A stretch of DNA of 64,000 bases from Aureisphaera galaxeae (GCF_028561275.1 NZ_JAQQTF010000004.1:806001-870000), one strand, 5' to 3'. Positions 9,080 through 18,725 are shown, counted from the stretch's first letter. The notes: generated from the sequence alone by a model not told the origin. Made by a program: numbers and translations.

Positions 9080-9553
9080 ATGAGTCAGATTGATTATGTG
9101 GACTACAAAATTCTTACGGCCTTGAAAAAGGATGCGCGTAAGGCTTATTCCAAAATTGCCGAAGAACTTCAGATTTCTAACTCCTTAGTGCATCAAAGGA
9201 TCAAGAAAATGAAGGATAATGGGCTTATTCTTCGTTCCGACTTGGTGTTAGATGAAAAGAAATTGGGGTACAGTACCAAGTCTTATGTGGGGATCCGTTT
9301 AAAGCAAGCCCGCTTTGCAGATGAAGTGATTGTGGAGCTCGAAAAAATACCCGAAGTAAAAGAATGTAATTATGTATCGGGAAAATATGCGATTTTTGTA
9401 TTGATTCATGCCAAGGACAACGATGCGTTACGTGCTATTTTATACGAACAGATTCATGAAATACAAGGAGTAGAAGGGACCGAATCCTTTATTTGCTTTA
9501 CGACGAATTTTAACCGTTCCGTCCCTGTCATATTCGAAAAACCCGCATTTTGA
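9080..9553 (+). CDS. Lrp/AsnC-family transcriptional regulator
   Basis: A 157-residue regulator. The N-terminal winged helix-turn-helix is at about 5-60 (DYKILTALKKDARKAYSKIA, then a recognition helix in SNSLVHQRIKKMKDNG). The C-terminal alpha-beta RAM domain (about 65-145) binds amino acid effectors and drives oligomerisation. Its position, divergent from a 2-oxoadipate dioxygenase and overlapping the dehydrogenase gene by 4 bases, suggests it senses lysine or a pathway intermediate and controls both units. This is an inference. The family assignment is clear. Confidence 0.9.
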   Translation: MSQIDYVDYKILTALKKDARKAYSKIAEELQISNSLVHQRIKKMKDNGLILRSDLVLDEKKLGYSTKSYVGIRLKQARFADEVIVELEKIPEVKECNYVSGKYAIFVLIHAKDNDALRAILYEQIHEIQGVEGTESFICFTTNFNRSVPVIFEKPAF

Positions 9554-12456
9554 TTAAACACTTACAGCGTTTTCAGGCTACTTTTGAAGGCGATTTTCAT
9601 TTCGACGATCTCCATAAAACCCTTTATGCCACAGATGCCTCCGTATACAGAAAACTCCCATTGGCCGTGGCATTCCCTAAGAAAACCCAAGCCTTACAGC
9701 AACTCATAGCCTTCGCAAATGAGCACAAGACCTCTTTGGTTCCGAGAACGGCCGGAACTTCCTTGGCAGGACAATGTGTAGGGGAAGGGATTATTGTAGA
9801 TGTTTCCAAATACTTTACACAAATCGTTAAGGTTGATAAGGATCAAAAAACCGTTACGGTACAGCCTGGGGTAATTCGGGATGAACTGAACACTTATTTG
9901 CAACCTTATGGCCTTTTCTTTGGGCCTAATACTTCTACCAGCAATCGCTGTATGATAGGAGGGATGGTTGGTAACAATAGTAGTGGAACTACCTCTATAA
10001 AGTATGGTGTGACCCGGGATAAGATTGTGTCCATGAAAGTTTTGCTATCGAATGGAGCAGCGGTTGAATTTTCTTCGATCCCTTCGGAAACCTTTGTTTC
10101 TAAGGCAAAGAAGGATTCATTGGAAGGTTCAATCTATGAGGTTCTTCTCGATCAACTAAGTCAAGAAACAATACAGGAAGAAATTCAAAAAGAGTTTCCA
10201 AAGCCAGAAATTCACCGTCGTAACACAGGATATGCTGTTGATGCCTTATTGAAATCGGAATTGTTTGGAGGCGCCGAAAAAGAAGTTAATCTCTGTGCAT
10301 TACTTTCTGGTAGTGAGGGTACATTGGCTTTCACCACCGAGATCACCTTGCAACTGGACGATCTGCCACCACCGCTCTCTGCTATGGTGGTTCCCCAGTA
10401 TGAAACCCTGGAGCATTGTTTAAATGACGTGCAGGTGGCCATGGAACATTCGCTTTACACCTGCGAGATGATGGATGATGTGATACTGAAGTGTACCGAA
10501 AACAATAAGAAATACGACCCCTATCGCTTTTTTGTTTCAGGCGATCCCAAAGCACTGTTGATGCTGGAAGTAAGAGCATATACCGAAGAAGAACTTGAGC
10601 GGAAAACCAAAGAGTTACTGGTGTCCTTGAAACAGTCTGGAAATGGCTACGTCGCGCCTGTGTTAATGAGGCAGGAGATTGATATGGCCATGGAACTGCG
10701 GAAAGCGGGATTAGGATTGTTAGGAAATATGGTGGGTGATAAAAAAGCGGTGGCTTGCATTGAAGATACGGCAGTAGCTTTAGAAGATTTACCGAACTTC
10801 ATTTCGGAATTCACCCAGATCATGAAAGATCATGGACAAGTAGCCGTGTATTATGCCCACGCAGGTGCAGGGGAGTTGCATTTACGCCCCATTTTGAATC
10901 TGAAAACCATTGAAGGGGTAGATTACTTCCGAAAAATAACCACAGATGTGGCCAAACTGACCAAAAAATTTAGGGGTTCTTTCTCGGGAGAACATGGTGA
11001 TGGTATTGTGCGTGCGGAATTTCTGGAAATGCAGATCGGTTCCAAGAATTTTGAATTACTGAAGAAAATAAAGAAAACCTTCGATCCAGAAAATATCTTT
11101 AATCCCGGTAAAATTACCGATGCATGGCCTATGGATGCTTCACTGCGAACGGCTGTGGATAAAGAAACTCCCAAGGTGTCTACTCTTATGGACTTTTCCG
11201 ATTCGGAGGGAATTGTGCGCCTGGCCGAGAAATGTAATGGTAGTGGTGATTGTAGAAAGACAGAAAAATCTAATGGAGCCATGTGCCCTAGTTACCATGC
11301 CACCAAAGATGAAAAGGATACCACACGCGCCCGAGCCAATAGACTGAGGGAGGTGTTGAATGATTCCAGTAAAGCTAACAGATTCGATGATTCAGGGCTT
11401 AAGGAGGTATTCGATCTATGCATAAGCTGTAAATCCTGTGCGAGTGAGTGTCCCAGTAATGTGGATATCGCTGTGGCCAAATCCGAATTTCAATATCAGT
11501 ATGCCAAAACCAATGGAAGGAAGCGTTCCGATGGATTCTTCGGAAAGAGCACACATTACAATAAAATAGCGGCAAAGTTTCCAAGGGTGGCCAACGCTTT
11601 GTTCAAGGCGCCGATTGTTTCAGGAGCTATCAAAAATTATATGGGAGTCGCTTCAAATCGAACGATCCCAAATATTTCAACTAATACCTTCAGTAAGTAT
11701 ATTCAATCAAAACAAAATCAAACAGTTAATGAAAATATAATTTATCTTTTTGTAGATGAGTTTTGTAACTATTTGGATACCGAGGTGGCTATAGATGCCT
11801 ATGAGCTTTTGATGGGTTTGGGCTATCAGGTAGAACCCATTCACGATTTGGATAGTGCTAGGGCCTTATTCAGTAAAGGGTATTTAGACGAGGCTAAAGA
11901 GGCCGTTAATAAGGCTATTTCGGCTTTAAAAGGGAAGATTTCGACGGAGCATCCATTAATCGGAATAGAACCTTCGGCCATTTTGGGCTTTAGGGACGAG
12001 TTCCTTCGGATAGCAGATGATAAGGAATCTGCTAACAATATAGCGTCCAATACGTTCCTTATCGAAGAATTCCTGGCGCAGGAGTTCGAAAAGGGAAGGA
12101 TTGCTGAGGAGCAGTTTACGGATCAGGAATTGGACTTAAAACTGCATATCCATTGCCATCAGAAAGCGTTGAGCAATCAGAAGGTAACTTTCGATATACT
12201 CAATATTCCAAAAAATTACAGTCCTAAGATCATTACAGCGGGTTGTTGTGGTATGGCGGGTAGCTTCGGATATGAAAAGGAACATTATGACATCAGCATG
12301 AAAATAGGGGAGTTGCGCCTGTTTCCAGCGGTGCGAAAGGCTTCAAAAGAAACTGTAATCGTTGCTAATGGCACCAGTTGTAGGCATCAAATAAAAGATG
12401 GAGCCAACCGGCAGGCATTGCATCCAGTTACCGTATTGCGTAATGCCTTACTTTGA
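9550..12456 (+). CDS. FAD-linked and (4Fe-4S) D-2-hydroxyacid dehydrogenase (YdiJ-like)
   Basis: A 968-residue protein starting at a TTG that overlaps the regulator's stop (TTGA). Domains in order: a PCMH-type FAD-binding domain (about 25-230, with RTAGTSLAGQ and GGMVGNNSSGT), an FAD-oxidase C-terminal cap (about 270-530, ending GKITDAWPMD), a ferredoxin-like segment (C562, C568, C579 and the CxxCxxCxxxCP cluster at C624, C627, C630, C634), and a C-terminal CCG-type domain (TAGCCGMAGSFG). E. coli YdiJ has this architecture and oxidises D-2-hydroxyglutarate to 2-oxoglutarate. Next to a DUF1338 enzyme that would make D-2-hydroxyglutarate, the same substrate is likely; D-lactate is the main alternative. 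The 3' end overlaps the convergent phosphoesterase gene by 9 bases. Confidence 0.88.
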   Translation: MIKHLQRFQATFEGDFHFDDLHKTLYATDASVYRKLPLAVAFPKKTQALQQLIAFANEHKTSLVPRTAGTSLAGQCVGEGIIVDVSKYFTQIVKVDKDQKTVTVQPGVIRDELNTYLQPYGLFFGPNTSTSNRCMIGGMVGNNSSGTTSIKYGVTRDKIVSMKVLLSNGAAVEFSSIPSETFVSKAKKDSLEGSIYEVLLDQLSQETIQEEIQKEFPKPEIHRRNTGYAVDALLKSELFGGAEKEVNLCALLSGSEGTLAFTTEITLQLDDLPPPLSAMVVPQYETLEHCLNDVQVAMEHSLYTCEMMDDVILKCTENNKKYDPYRFFVSGDPKALLMLEVRAYTEEELERKTKELLVSLKQSGNGYVAPVLMRQEIDMAMELRKAGLGLLGNMVGDKKAVACIEDTAVALEDLPNFISEFTQIMKDHGQVAVYYAHAGAGELHLRPILNLKTIEGVDYFRKITTDVAKLTKKFRGSFSGEHGDGIVRAEFLEMQIGSKNFELLKKIKKTFDPENIFNPGKITDAWPMDASLRTAVDKETPKVSTLMDFSDSEGIVRLAEKCNGSGDCRKTEKSNGAMCPSYHATKDEKDTTRARANRLREVLNDSSKANRFDDSGLKEVFDLCISCKSCASECPSNVDIAVAKSEFQYQYAKTNGRKRSDGFFGKSTHYNKIAAKFPRVANALFKAPIVSGAIKNYMGVASNRTIPNISTNTFSKYIQSKQNQTVNENIIYLFVDEFCNYLDTEVAIDAYELLMGLGYQVEPIHDLDSARALFSKGYLDEAKEAVNKAISALKGKISTEHPLIGIEPSAILGFRDEFLRIADDKESANNIASNTFLIEEFLAQEFEKGRIAEEQFTDQELDLKLHIHCHQKALSNQKVTFDILNIPKNYSPKIITAGCCGMAGSFGYEKEHYDISMKIGELRLFPAVRKASKETVIVANGTSCRHQIKDGANRQALHPVTVLRNALL

Positions 12457-13293
12457 GGCGATTTCGCTTAAGGCAGAGAACGCCGAAAGCATCTCTGGGA
12501 AAGAATCTTCGTCGCGCAAGGTATTTTTAATGGGGCTCATAACGGGACGTCGATTTCCATGCTGGTACAGCTTCCAAGCTTCGTTATTGTATTCTAAAGC
12601 CGTTAGATTCTCGATCCAATCCCCACTGTTTAAATAGATGCAGCTTCCTTTGTCGGTTTTTACCTCCCGAATGGTAGGCTGATGAATGTGACCGCAAACC
12701 ACGTAGTCGAATTTATTCTCAATAGCCAGTTCGGTAGCAGTGTTTTCGAAATCGCTAATGAACTTAATGGCTCCCTTTACACTGTTCTTTATTTTTTTAG
12801 ATAAGGAGTATTTTTCCTTGCCCATTTTTATCAAAACAACATTGATAGCGCGATTCAAAAGAATTAAAAGGTCATAGCCCCAACCTCCCAATTTGGCAAT
12901 CCATTTGGTGTGCTGAATGGAAGCGTCGAATACATCGCCATGAAAGAACCAAGCGCGCTTTCCATCAAGGTTCAGTACTAATTTGTCTAGGATGTAGATA
13001 TTTCCCATTTTGGTTTCACTAAACCTACGGAGCTTTTCATCGTGATTGCCGGTAATGTAGTATACCTTAGTGCCTTTGGCGGCCAAAGCAAAGATTTTTT
13101 TAATCACCAATAAATGGGATTTGGGGAAGTAACGCTTGCGAAACTGCCAGATGTCGAAGATATCTCCATTCAGGATAAGCTTCTGTGGTTTAACGGAGTT
13201 TAAATATTGTAAAACCTCACGGGCATGGCAGCCGTAGGTTCCCAAATGGATGTCGGATAGGACTACGATTTCTAACTTTCTCTTCAAACCCAA
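12448..13293 (-). CDS. LpxH-like metallophosphoesterase (UDP-2,3-diacylglucosamine diphosphatase family)
   Basis: A 281-residue calcineurin-like phosphoesterase. All metal motifs are visible in order: SDIHLG near residue 13, NGDIFD, TGNHDE, FHGD, and CGHIHQP near the C-terminal third. The arrangement matches the UDP-2,3-diacylglucosamine pyrophosphatase (LpxH) type of Bacteroidota, which would act in lipid A synthesis at the inner membrane face, though other phosphoesterase substrates are possible. The annotated start at 13293 is TTG; a second TTG two codons later is equally plausible. It converges on, and overlaps by 9 bases, the YdiJ-like gene. Confidence 0.78.
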   Translation of the reverse strand: MGLKRKLEIVVLSDIHLGTYGCHAREVLQYLNSVKPQKLILNGDIFDIWQFRKRYFPKSHLLVIKKIFALAAKGTKVYYITGNHDEKLRRFSETKMGNIYILDKLVLNLDGKRAWFFHGDVFDASIQHTKWIAKLGGWGYDLLILLNRAINVVLIKMGKEKYSLSKKIKNSVKGAIKFISDFENTATELAIENKFDYVVCGHIHQPTIREVKTDKGSCIYLNSGDWIENLTALEYNNEAWKLYQHGNRRPVMSPIKNTLRDEDSFPEMLSAFSALSEIASK

Positions 13294-13437
13294 AATATCT
13301 TGCTACAAAGAACTCAAAAAAGCCAAGTATGCAGTTTACCAGAATGTTATGCGTTTTTCATGAAAATGTTATACGCCGCAATAGGTATGTTTTCTAAATA
13401 TTATGGCCGGCCTATTTTTTTATTGACTAGATACATT

Positions 13438-13445
13438 TACATTTG
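13438..13445 (+). promoter_or_regulatory. Bacteroidota -7 box upstream of aroC
   Basis: TACATTTG matches TAnnTTTG and sits 14 bases before the aroC start. A T-run about 19 bases upstream stands where the -33 TTTG would be, so that element is weak. Confidence 0.6.
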
Positions 13446-13459
13446 TTGAAAAGCATACT

Positions 13460-14524
13460 ATGGCGGGTAACTCCTTCGGAACCTTATTTAAATTGACCAC
13501 TTTTGGTGAATCCCACGGGGAAGCCTTAGGAGGTATTATAGACGGCTGTCCGGCGGGACTTACACTCGATTTCGATGCCATTGAAAGAGATATGCAACGT
13601 CGCAAACCTGGACAATCGGCCATAGTTACCCAACGTAAGGAACCCGATTCGGTAAAATTTCTCTCAGGTATTTTTGAAGGCAAAACCACAGGAACTCCCA
13701 TAGGATTTGTAATTGAAAATACGAACCAGAAATCCAAGGACTATTCGCACATAAAAGACACCTACCGGCCTTCTCATGCCGATTATACCTATGACCAGAA
13801 ATATGGTATTCGGGATTACCGTGGAGGAGGAAGATCCTCTGCCCGTGAAACGGCCAGCAGGGTAGCGGCAGGTGCCATTGCCAAGCAATTACTAAGCGAT
13901 ATCAAGATAACCGCCTACGTATCCGGAGTGGGAGAACTCATGCTGGATACTCCTTATTCTGAATTGGATTTTTCCCAAATAGAAAACAATCCGGTACGCA
14001 CTGCAGATACCGAAATGGCTTCCAAAATGGAAGCTTATATAAAAGACATCCGTAAGCAAGGAGATACTGTGGGTGGTCAGATCACCTGTGTTATCCAAAA
14101 TGTTCCTGTAGGGTTGGGAGAGCCCGTATTCGATAAACTTCATGCCGAGTTGGGGAAGGCAATGCTTTCTATCAATGCGGTAAAAGGATTTGAATATGGA
14201 AGTGGTTTCGCTGGCACTCGACTAAAGGGAAGTGAGCACAATGATATCTTTAATGAAGACGGAAGTACTCAGACCAATTATAGCGGTGGTGTACAGGGAG
14301 GTATTAGCAACGGAGAAGATATTTACTTTAACGTGGCCTTTAAGCCCGTAGCAACGATCATGCAATCGCAGGAAACCATCGACAAGGATGGAAATGTGGT
14401 TGAAATGCAAGGGAAAGGCAGGCATGATCCCTGTGTGGTCCCGAGAGCCGTGCCTATTGTAGAAGCCATGGCTGCTTTGGTATTGGCCGATTTTTGGTTG
14501 TTAAATAGAATTTCAAAAGTATAA
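13460..14524 (+). CDS. aroC: Chorismate synthase
   Basis: A 354-residue enzyme catalysing the last shikimate step, EPSP to chorismate, with reduced FMN. The three family signatures are present: [18 protein letters not shown] near the N-terminus, [19 protein letters not shown] in the middle, and [17 protein letters not shown] near the C-terminus. Length is normal. It is preceded by a TAnnTTTG promoter and followed 10 bases later by a dicarboxylate symporter gene, so both may be on one transcript ending at the terminator at 15866. Confidence 0.97.
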   Translation: MAGNSFGTLFKLTTFGESHGEALGGIIDGCPAGLTLDFDAIERDMQRRKPGQSAIVTQRKEPDSVKFLSGIFEGKTTGTPIGFVIENTNQKSKDYSHIKDTYRPSHADYTYDQKYGIRDYRGGGRSSARETASRVAAGAIAKQLLSDIKITAYVSGVGELMLDTPYSELDFSQIENNPVRTADTEMASKMEAYIKDIRKQGDTVGGQITCVIQNVPVGLGEPVFDKLHAELGKAMLSINAVKGFEYGSGFAGTRLKGSEHNDIFNEDGSTQTNYSGGVQGGISNGEDIYFNVAFKPVATIMQSQETIDKDGNVVEMQGKGRHDPCVVPRAVPIVEAMAALVLADFWLLNRISKV

Positions 14525-14534
14525 ATCTATAGAT

Positions 14535-15860
14535 ATGAAGAAACTAGCACTGCATTGGAAAATCCTTATCGGAATGGTTTTAGGGATTGTTTTCGGGCTA
14601 ATCATGACAGGCGTTGATGGAGGAGCAGGATTCGTAGACGATTGGATCAAACCCTTGGGGACCATTTTTGTGAAGTTGCTGAAACTTATTGCTATCCCGC
14701 TTATCTTGGCATCTTTGATCAAAGGTATTTCCGATCTAAAGGACATCTCCAAGTTTCGGAATATCGGTCTAAGGACCATGGTTACCTACATTGGTACTAC
14801 TGTGATCGCAATTACCATTGGATTGTTGTTAGTGAATGTGTTACAGCCCGGTGATGGTGTTTCTGAAGAAACAATCGCAAAGCTTACGGAAACCTACGCT
14901 AATGAAAGTGGCGTGCAGGGTAAGATTGCAGAGGCAGGTAGGCAAAAGAGCAGTGGCCCACTTCAGTTTTTAGTGGACATGGTGCCAGATAATGCTTTTC
15001 ATGCACTATCTAATAATGGCTTAATGCTTCAGGTGATTTTCTTCACCATATTGTTCGCAATCTCCATGTTGCTCATTGGAGAGAAGAAAGCAAAACCAAT
15101 GAAGGACATATTCGATTCCCTGAATGAGGTGGTCCTTAAAATGGTAGATCTTATCATGTTGTCTGCGCCATATGCCGTTTTCGCACTTTTAGCAAGTGTT
15201 GTGGTTTCTTCCGAAGATCCCGATCTACTCATAGCCCTATTGAAATATTCTGGTGTCGTAGTAGGAGGTCTTATTCTAATGGTGGTTTTCTACTTAATTG
15301 TTGTAGGAACCTATGTGAGAAAGAACCCGTTCTGGTTCCTTAAACAAATTAGCCCTGCCCAGTTATTGGCATTTTCTACGAGTTCCAGTGCGGCAACCTT
15401 ACCTGTAACCATGGAAAGGGTAGAGGAACATATTGGGGTAGATAAAGAGGTATCCAGTTTTGTACTTCCCGTGGGTGCAACTATTAATATGGATGGAACG
15501 AGTTTATACCAAGGAGTAGCCGCCGTTTTCATTTCGCAGGCACTCGGTTTCGATCTTTCGTTTGCAGATCAGTTAACTATTGTCCTTACCGCCTTATTGG
15601 CTTCCATTGGTTCGGCAGCAGTTCCAGGAGCGGGAATGGTAATGCTTGTAATTGTATTGGAATCTATTGGTTTCCCAGCTGATAAATTGGCCATAGGGTT
15701 AGCACTTATTTTCGCAGTAGATCGTCCGTTGGATATGTGCCGTACGGTAATCAATGTTACAGGAGATGCTACAGTTTCTATGCTGGTGGCAAAGTCCGTA
15801 GGGAAATTGGGAGAGCCTAATGTAAAAGAATGGGACGACCATTACGAAGAAGTAAAATAA
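14535..15860 (+). CDS. Dicarboxylate/amino acid:cation symporter (DAACS/GltP family)
   Basis: A 441-residue inner-membrane transporter. Family marks are the serine-rich re-entrant loop AFSTSSSAATLPVTMER, the NMDGTSLYQ motif of the substrate/cation site, and LTALLASIGSAAVPGAG in the second re-entrant loop. Eight hydrophobic segments can be traced. Likely substrates are glutamate, aspartate or C4-dicarboxylates with Na+ or H+. It lies 10 bases after aroC. The metabolic link to aroC is not obvious and co-transcription may be incidental. Confidence 0.92.
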   Translation: MKKLALHWKILIGMVLGIVFGLIMTGVDGGAGFVDDWIKPLGTIFVKLLKLIAIPLILASLIKGISDLKDISKFRNIGLRTMVTYIGTTVIAITIGLLLVNVLQPGDGVSEETIAKLTETYANESGVQGKIAEAGRQKSSGPLQFLVDMVPDNAFHALSNNGLMLQVIFFTILFAISMLLIGEKKAKPMKDIFDSLNEVVLKMVDLIMLSAPYAVFALLASVVVSSEDPDLLIALLKYSGVVVGGLILMVVFYLIVVGTYVRKNPFWFLKQISPAQLLAFSTSSSAATLPVTMERVEEHIGVDKEVSSFVLPVGATINMDGTSLYQGVAAVFISQALGFDLSFADQLTIVLTALLASIGSAAVPGAGMVMLVIVLESIGFPADKLAIGLALIFAVDRPLDMCRTVINVTGDATVSMLVAKSVGKLGEPNVKEWDDHYEEVK

Positions 15861-15865
15861 AAAAG

Positions 15866-15897
15866 AAAACCGCTCTTAAAGAGCGGTTTTTTTGTGA
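15866..15897. terminator. Bidirectional terminator between symporter and MscS genes
   Basis: Stem CCGCTC/GAGCGG (15870-15875 with 15881-15886) is flanked by A-run on the left and T-run on the right, so it can stop transcription from both the plus-strand symporter gene and the minus-strand mscS-type gene. Confidence 0.88.
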
Positions 15898-15912
15898 GGT
15901 ATAGCAAAGGTA

Positions 15913-16725
15913 TTATCCTTCTCTTTGAATTTCCACGCTGTGCGGGTATGGAATTTCGATTCCAGCTGCATCCAATGCAATCTTCGCTTTTTCCAGTGTG
16001 TCAAAATAAACATCCCAGTAATCTTCTACTTTACAAGCGGGACGTACCGCGAAGTCTACAGAGCTTTCACCCAATGCAGAAACTTCGACCATCGGAGCAG
16101 GATCGCTCAGAACTTTTTCCTGAGAGGTAAGCACGTTCATAAGCACTTCCTTGGTTTGTTTGATATCGGCGTCATAGGACACCCCAATGGTATGGAATAC
16201 TTTTAGTACACCCTCTGCACTGTAATTAGTGATGTTTCCGTTGGAAAGCGCTCCGTTGGGAATGATAACTAATTTGTTCTGTGGGGTTACCAATTTGGTA
16301 GTAAAAATTTCTATTTCTTTTACATGGCCCAACTCTCCTTGAGCTTCGATAAGATCCCCGATTTTTATAGGTTTAAAAATCATTATGAGCACACCTCCCG
16401 CAAAATTTGCCAGTGAACCTTGCAAGGCCATACCTATAGCCAAACCAGCAGCGGCCAAAATGGCGGCAAAGGAAGTGGTTTCTACCCCTAAATTGCCCAA
16501 GATGGCAATGACGAGCAAAACTTTTAGCAACCAGCTTATAAGGTTTTTCAAGAATTTTTGAAGGCTTTCGTCATAATGACGCCTGTTCATGGCAAAGCCA
16601 ATACCCTTCATGATCTTTTTAATAATCCAGGATCCGATGATCCATATGGCAATAGCTCCGATGACTTTAAGTCCATATTCGGAACCGTATTCTACAATTT
16701 TGTCAATCCATTTTTCTAGGTCCAT
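15913..16725 (-). CDS. Small-conductance mechanosensitive channel (MscS family)
   Basis: A 270-residue inner-membrane channel, near the length of E. coli MscS. Three helices are visible: about 18-38, about 58-80, and the glycine/alanine-rich pore helix TM3 at about 84-117 (AAILAAAGLAIGMALQGSL). The beta domain follows with FKPIKIGDLIE and VIIPNGALSNGNITNYS, the classic MscS signature, then the alpha-beta C-terminal domain. It releases osmolytes on hypo-osmotic shock. It is a single gene closed by the shared terminator at 15866. Confidence 0.93.
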   Translation of the reverse strand: MDLEKWIDKIVEYGSEYGLKVIGAIAIWIIGSWIIKKIMKGIGFAMNRRHYDESLQKFLKNLISWLLKVLLVIAILGNLGVETTSFAAILAAAGLAIGMALQGSLANFAGGVLIMIFKPIKIGDLIEAQGELGHVKEIEIFTTKLVTPQNKLVIIPNGALSNGNITNYSAEGVLKVFHTIGVSYDADIKQTKEVLMNVLTSQEKVLSDPAPMVEVSALGESSVDFAVRPACKVEDYWDVYFDTLEKAKIALDAAGIEIPYPHSVEIQREG

Positions 16726-16893
16726 ACAGTGTGTTTTTATGAGTCACCCAAAATTAGCAAAAAGAAGGCCCTATGAAACAGAAAGTTATGTTTTTTAAAG
16801 ATGAAATTTTACAGCTTGTCGAAAAGGATTTTTATCCTAGTAATTCAATAGGAATTTTAACTATTGTCATGCATTGATAGCCAGCATATTTCG

Positions 16894-16901
16894 TATTTTT
16901 G
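16894..16901 (+). promoter_or_regulatory. Bacteroidota -7 box before the lamin-tail protein gene
   Basis: TATTTTTG matches TAnnTTTG, with an ATTG about 17 bases upstream as a weak -33 element. It lies 22 bases before the ATG at 16924 and downstream of the alternative TTG at 16864, which supports the later start. Confidence 0.5.
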
Positions 16902-16923
16902 CAGTCCCCAGACTACTGAAATA

Positions 16924-17712
16924 ATGAGAGGATTTTATGCACTGTTGATTGGGCTTTGTGCCCAAACCCTACTTGCCCAGGTAGGAGTAAATACCACAAC
17001 GCCCAGTAACGCTTCGGTTCTAGAAGTTTCGGCCACAGATGACAACGTAAATTATGGAGGTTTTATGCCTCCCAGAGTATCGCAAACAGAGCGGGATGCC
17101 ATTCCCGTGACTGCAGCCGATGATGGTTTGTTGGTGTTCCTTCAGGAAGGATCTACCCGTTGTGTTCAGATCTATAATGGAGTAGATGGCCAATGGGAGG
17201 ATGTCTTTTGCATGCCTATAGTTGCAGCCGACCCTTGGATCAATGAAATTCATTACGACAATAACGGTTCGGACACCAACGAAGGTGTGGAAATTGCTGG
17301 AGCGGCAGGTACCGATCTTACCAACTGGAGTGTATTGCTGTACAATGGAGGCGATGGATCTGTGTACGACACCATTAACCTTTCAGGAACCATAGATGAC
17401 GAAGGCACAGGATATGGTGCTGTGAATTTTTTGCGTTCTGGTTTGCAAAACGGATCTCCCGATGGACTTGCATTGGTTGATGATGCAGGAACCGTCATTC
17501 AGTTCTTGAGCTATGAAGGCAATTTTACTGCTACCTCTGGAGCCGCCAATGGAATGACTTCTACCGATATAGGTGTGGCCGAAGGAGGGAGTTCACCCGT
17601 AGGGGAGTCCTTGCAACTCACCGGAACCGGAAATCAGTATTCCGACTTCACTTGGTCTGGGCCCAGTACGCATTCCAGAGGTGATATCAATTCAGGTCAA
17701 ACCATAAATTAA
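16924..17712 (+). CDS. Secreted protein with N-terminal 'GVNTTTP' module and lamin-tail domain
   Basis: A 262-residue protein from the ATG at 16924; an upstream TTG at 16864 would add 20 residues before the signal peptide and precede the promoter, so it was rejected. The signal peptide ends near LLAQV. Residues about 18-100 are a short module seen in many flavobacterial surface proteins (VGVNTTTPSNASVLEVSA, MPPRVSQTERDAI, then a GLLVF stretch). Residues about 105-260 form a lamin-tail (LTD) beta-sandwich (INEIHYDNNGSDTNEGVEIA, LTNWSVLLYNG), a domain common in exported nucleases and surface proteins. No T9SS tail or catalytic motif is seen. The next gene starts 5 bases downstream and shares the N-terminal module. 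Confidence 0.8.
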   Translation: MRGFYALLIGLCAQTLLAQVGVNTTTPSNASVLEVSATDDNVNYGGFMPPRVSQTERDAIPVTAADDGLLVFLQEGSTRCVQIYNGVDGQWEDVFCMPIVAADPWINEIHYDNNGSDTNEGVEIAGAAGTDLTNWSVLLYNGGDGSVYDTINLSGTIDDEGTGYGAVNFLRSGLQNGSPDGLALVDDAGTVIQFLSYEGNFTATSGAANGMTSTDIGVAEGGSSPVGESLQLTGTGNQYSDFTWSGPSTHSRGDINSGQTIN

Positions 17713-17717
17713 TTCCT

Positions 17718-18659
17718 ATGAGAAAGGTATTGTTTTATGGAATGATGTTCTTAGGAACTTCAATTGCCTTGTCACAAGTAGCCGTGGGTACTACCACGCC
17801 TAGTGATGCAGCAGCTCTTCATGTGGAAGCATCTCAAAGTAATAGTATAGGAATTGGCGGATTCTTAATGCCCGTGGTTACTGAGGCAGAGCAACTATTG
17901 ATTCCCGTATCTACTACCGATGCAACGGATGATGGGATGATGGTATTTGTAAGTGATCCTGGTACTGGAAAACATTGCTGGGATATCTATGACGGCGTGG
18001 CCCATACATGGAGAAGTATCAATTGTTTTTCTACCTCCAGTTGTAGCGATATTTTATTTGAAGAAGATTTCGATTCCTATGTAGATGGTACGGGTGTTAC
18101 CGGCGCCAGCTCTTCCAATGGTGACTATCCTTCGGGAGTTACCCAATGGACCCTTACCAGCTTTTCGGCATTCGGGTCGACCACGCCCGCCCTACCTGGA
18201 ACGCTGGCAGATGCCAATGATTATGCTTTGGTAGAATCTGGAGAGCTCCGATTTCGGGATTTAAACGGCACTTTCAGACTGGAAACCCAATCCATTAATA
18301 TTTCGGGATATTCGAGCATTCAGATTTCCGTAAATGTTCGGGGAACGGGTGACTTCGAATACGACGTTTTAGACCATACAGACGACTTTAATTGCGGTGA
18401 AACGAACTCCGATTACTTTGATTTGGAGTATTCCATCGATGGCGGAGCCTATGTAGAAGTATCAAATTTCAATTCTTTGGGGACGGTAAACCACACTATT
18501 GTTTTCGACGAAACCTTTGCGAGCGATGGTAGTCTCGTTAATTTAACGGCTGATTTGACTGGTTTATCGGCTTCTAATTTAATTATTCGGTTACGCCTTC
18601 AGAACTGGGCCAACAACGAATCCATATACATAGACGACCTAATTGTACGGTGCCAATAG
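17718..18659 (+). CDS. Secreted protein with N-terminal 'GTTTP' module and jelly-roll-like C-terminal domain
   Basis: A 313-residue protein in a two-gene unit with the lamin-tail protein. The signal peptide ends near ALSQV. Residues about 20-110 carry the same module as the neighbour (VAVGTTTPSDAAALHVEA, GFLMPVVTEAEQLLIPV, DGMMVFV). The rest, about 115-313, resembles a beta-sandwich carbohydrate- or adhesin-type domain, starting with ILFEEDFDSYVDGTG and ending with ESIYIDDLIVRC, a common end for such domains in Bacteroidota. No enzyme motif or T9SS tail is visible. It is probably exported; function unknown. Confidence 0.72.
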   Translation: MRKVLFYGMMFLGTSIALSQVAVGTTTPSDAAALHVEASQSNSIGIGGFLMPVVTEAEQLLIPVSTTDATDDGMMVFVSDPGTGKHCWDIYDGVAHTWRSINCFSTSSCSDILFEEDFDSYVDGTGVTGASSSNGDYPSGVTQWTLTSFSAFGSTTPALPGTLADANDYALVESGELRFRDLNGTFRLETQSINISGYSSIQISVNVRGTGDFEYDVLDHTDDFNCGETNSDYFDLEYSIDGGAYVEVSNFNSLGTVNHTIVFDETFASDGSLVNLTADLTGLSASNLIIRLRLQNWANNESIYIDDLIVRCQ

Positions 18660-18725
18660 AAAAATAAAAAAAGCATATACTTTTTTATCTTATTTGCTAT
18701 ATTTATTTCTCTAAAGTACCAATCT

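Noticed and set aside
13405-13412. GGCCGGCC palindrome upstream of aroC as an operator
   Set aside because: A lone eight-base GC palindrome with no flanking symmetry or second copy; chance is enough to explain it.
16864-16923. Upstream TTG start for the lamin-tail protein
   Set aside because: It would place non-signal residues before a clear signal peptide and lies upstream of the TATTTTTG box at 16894.
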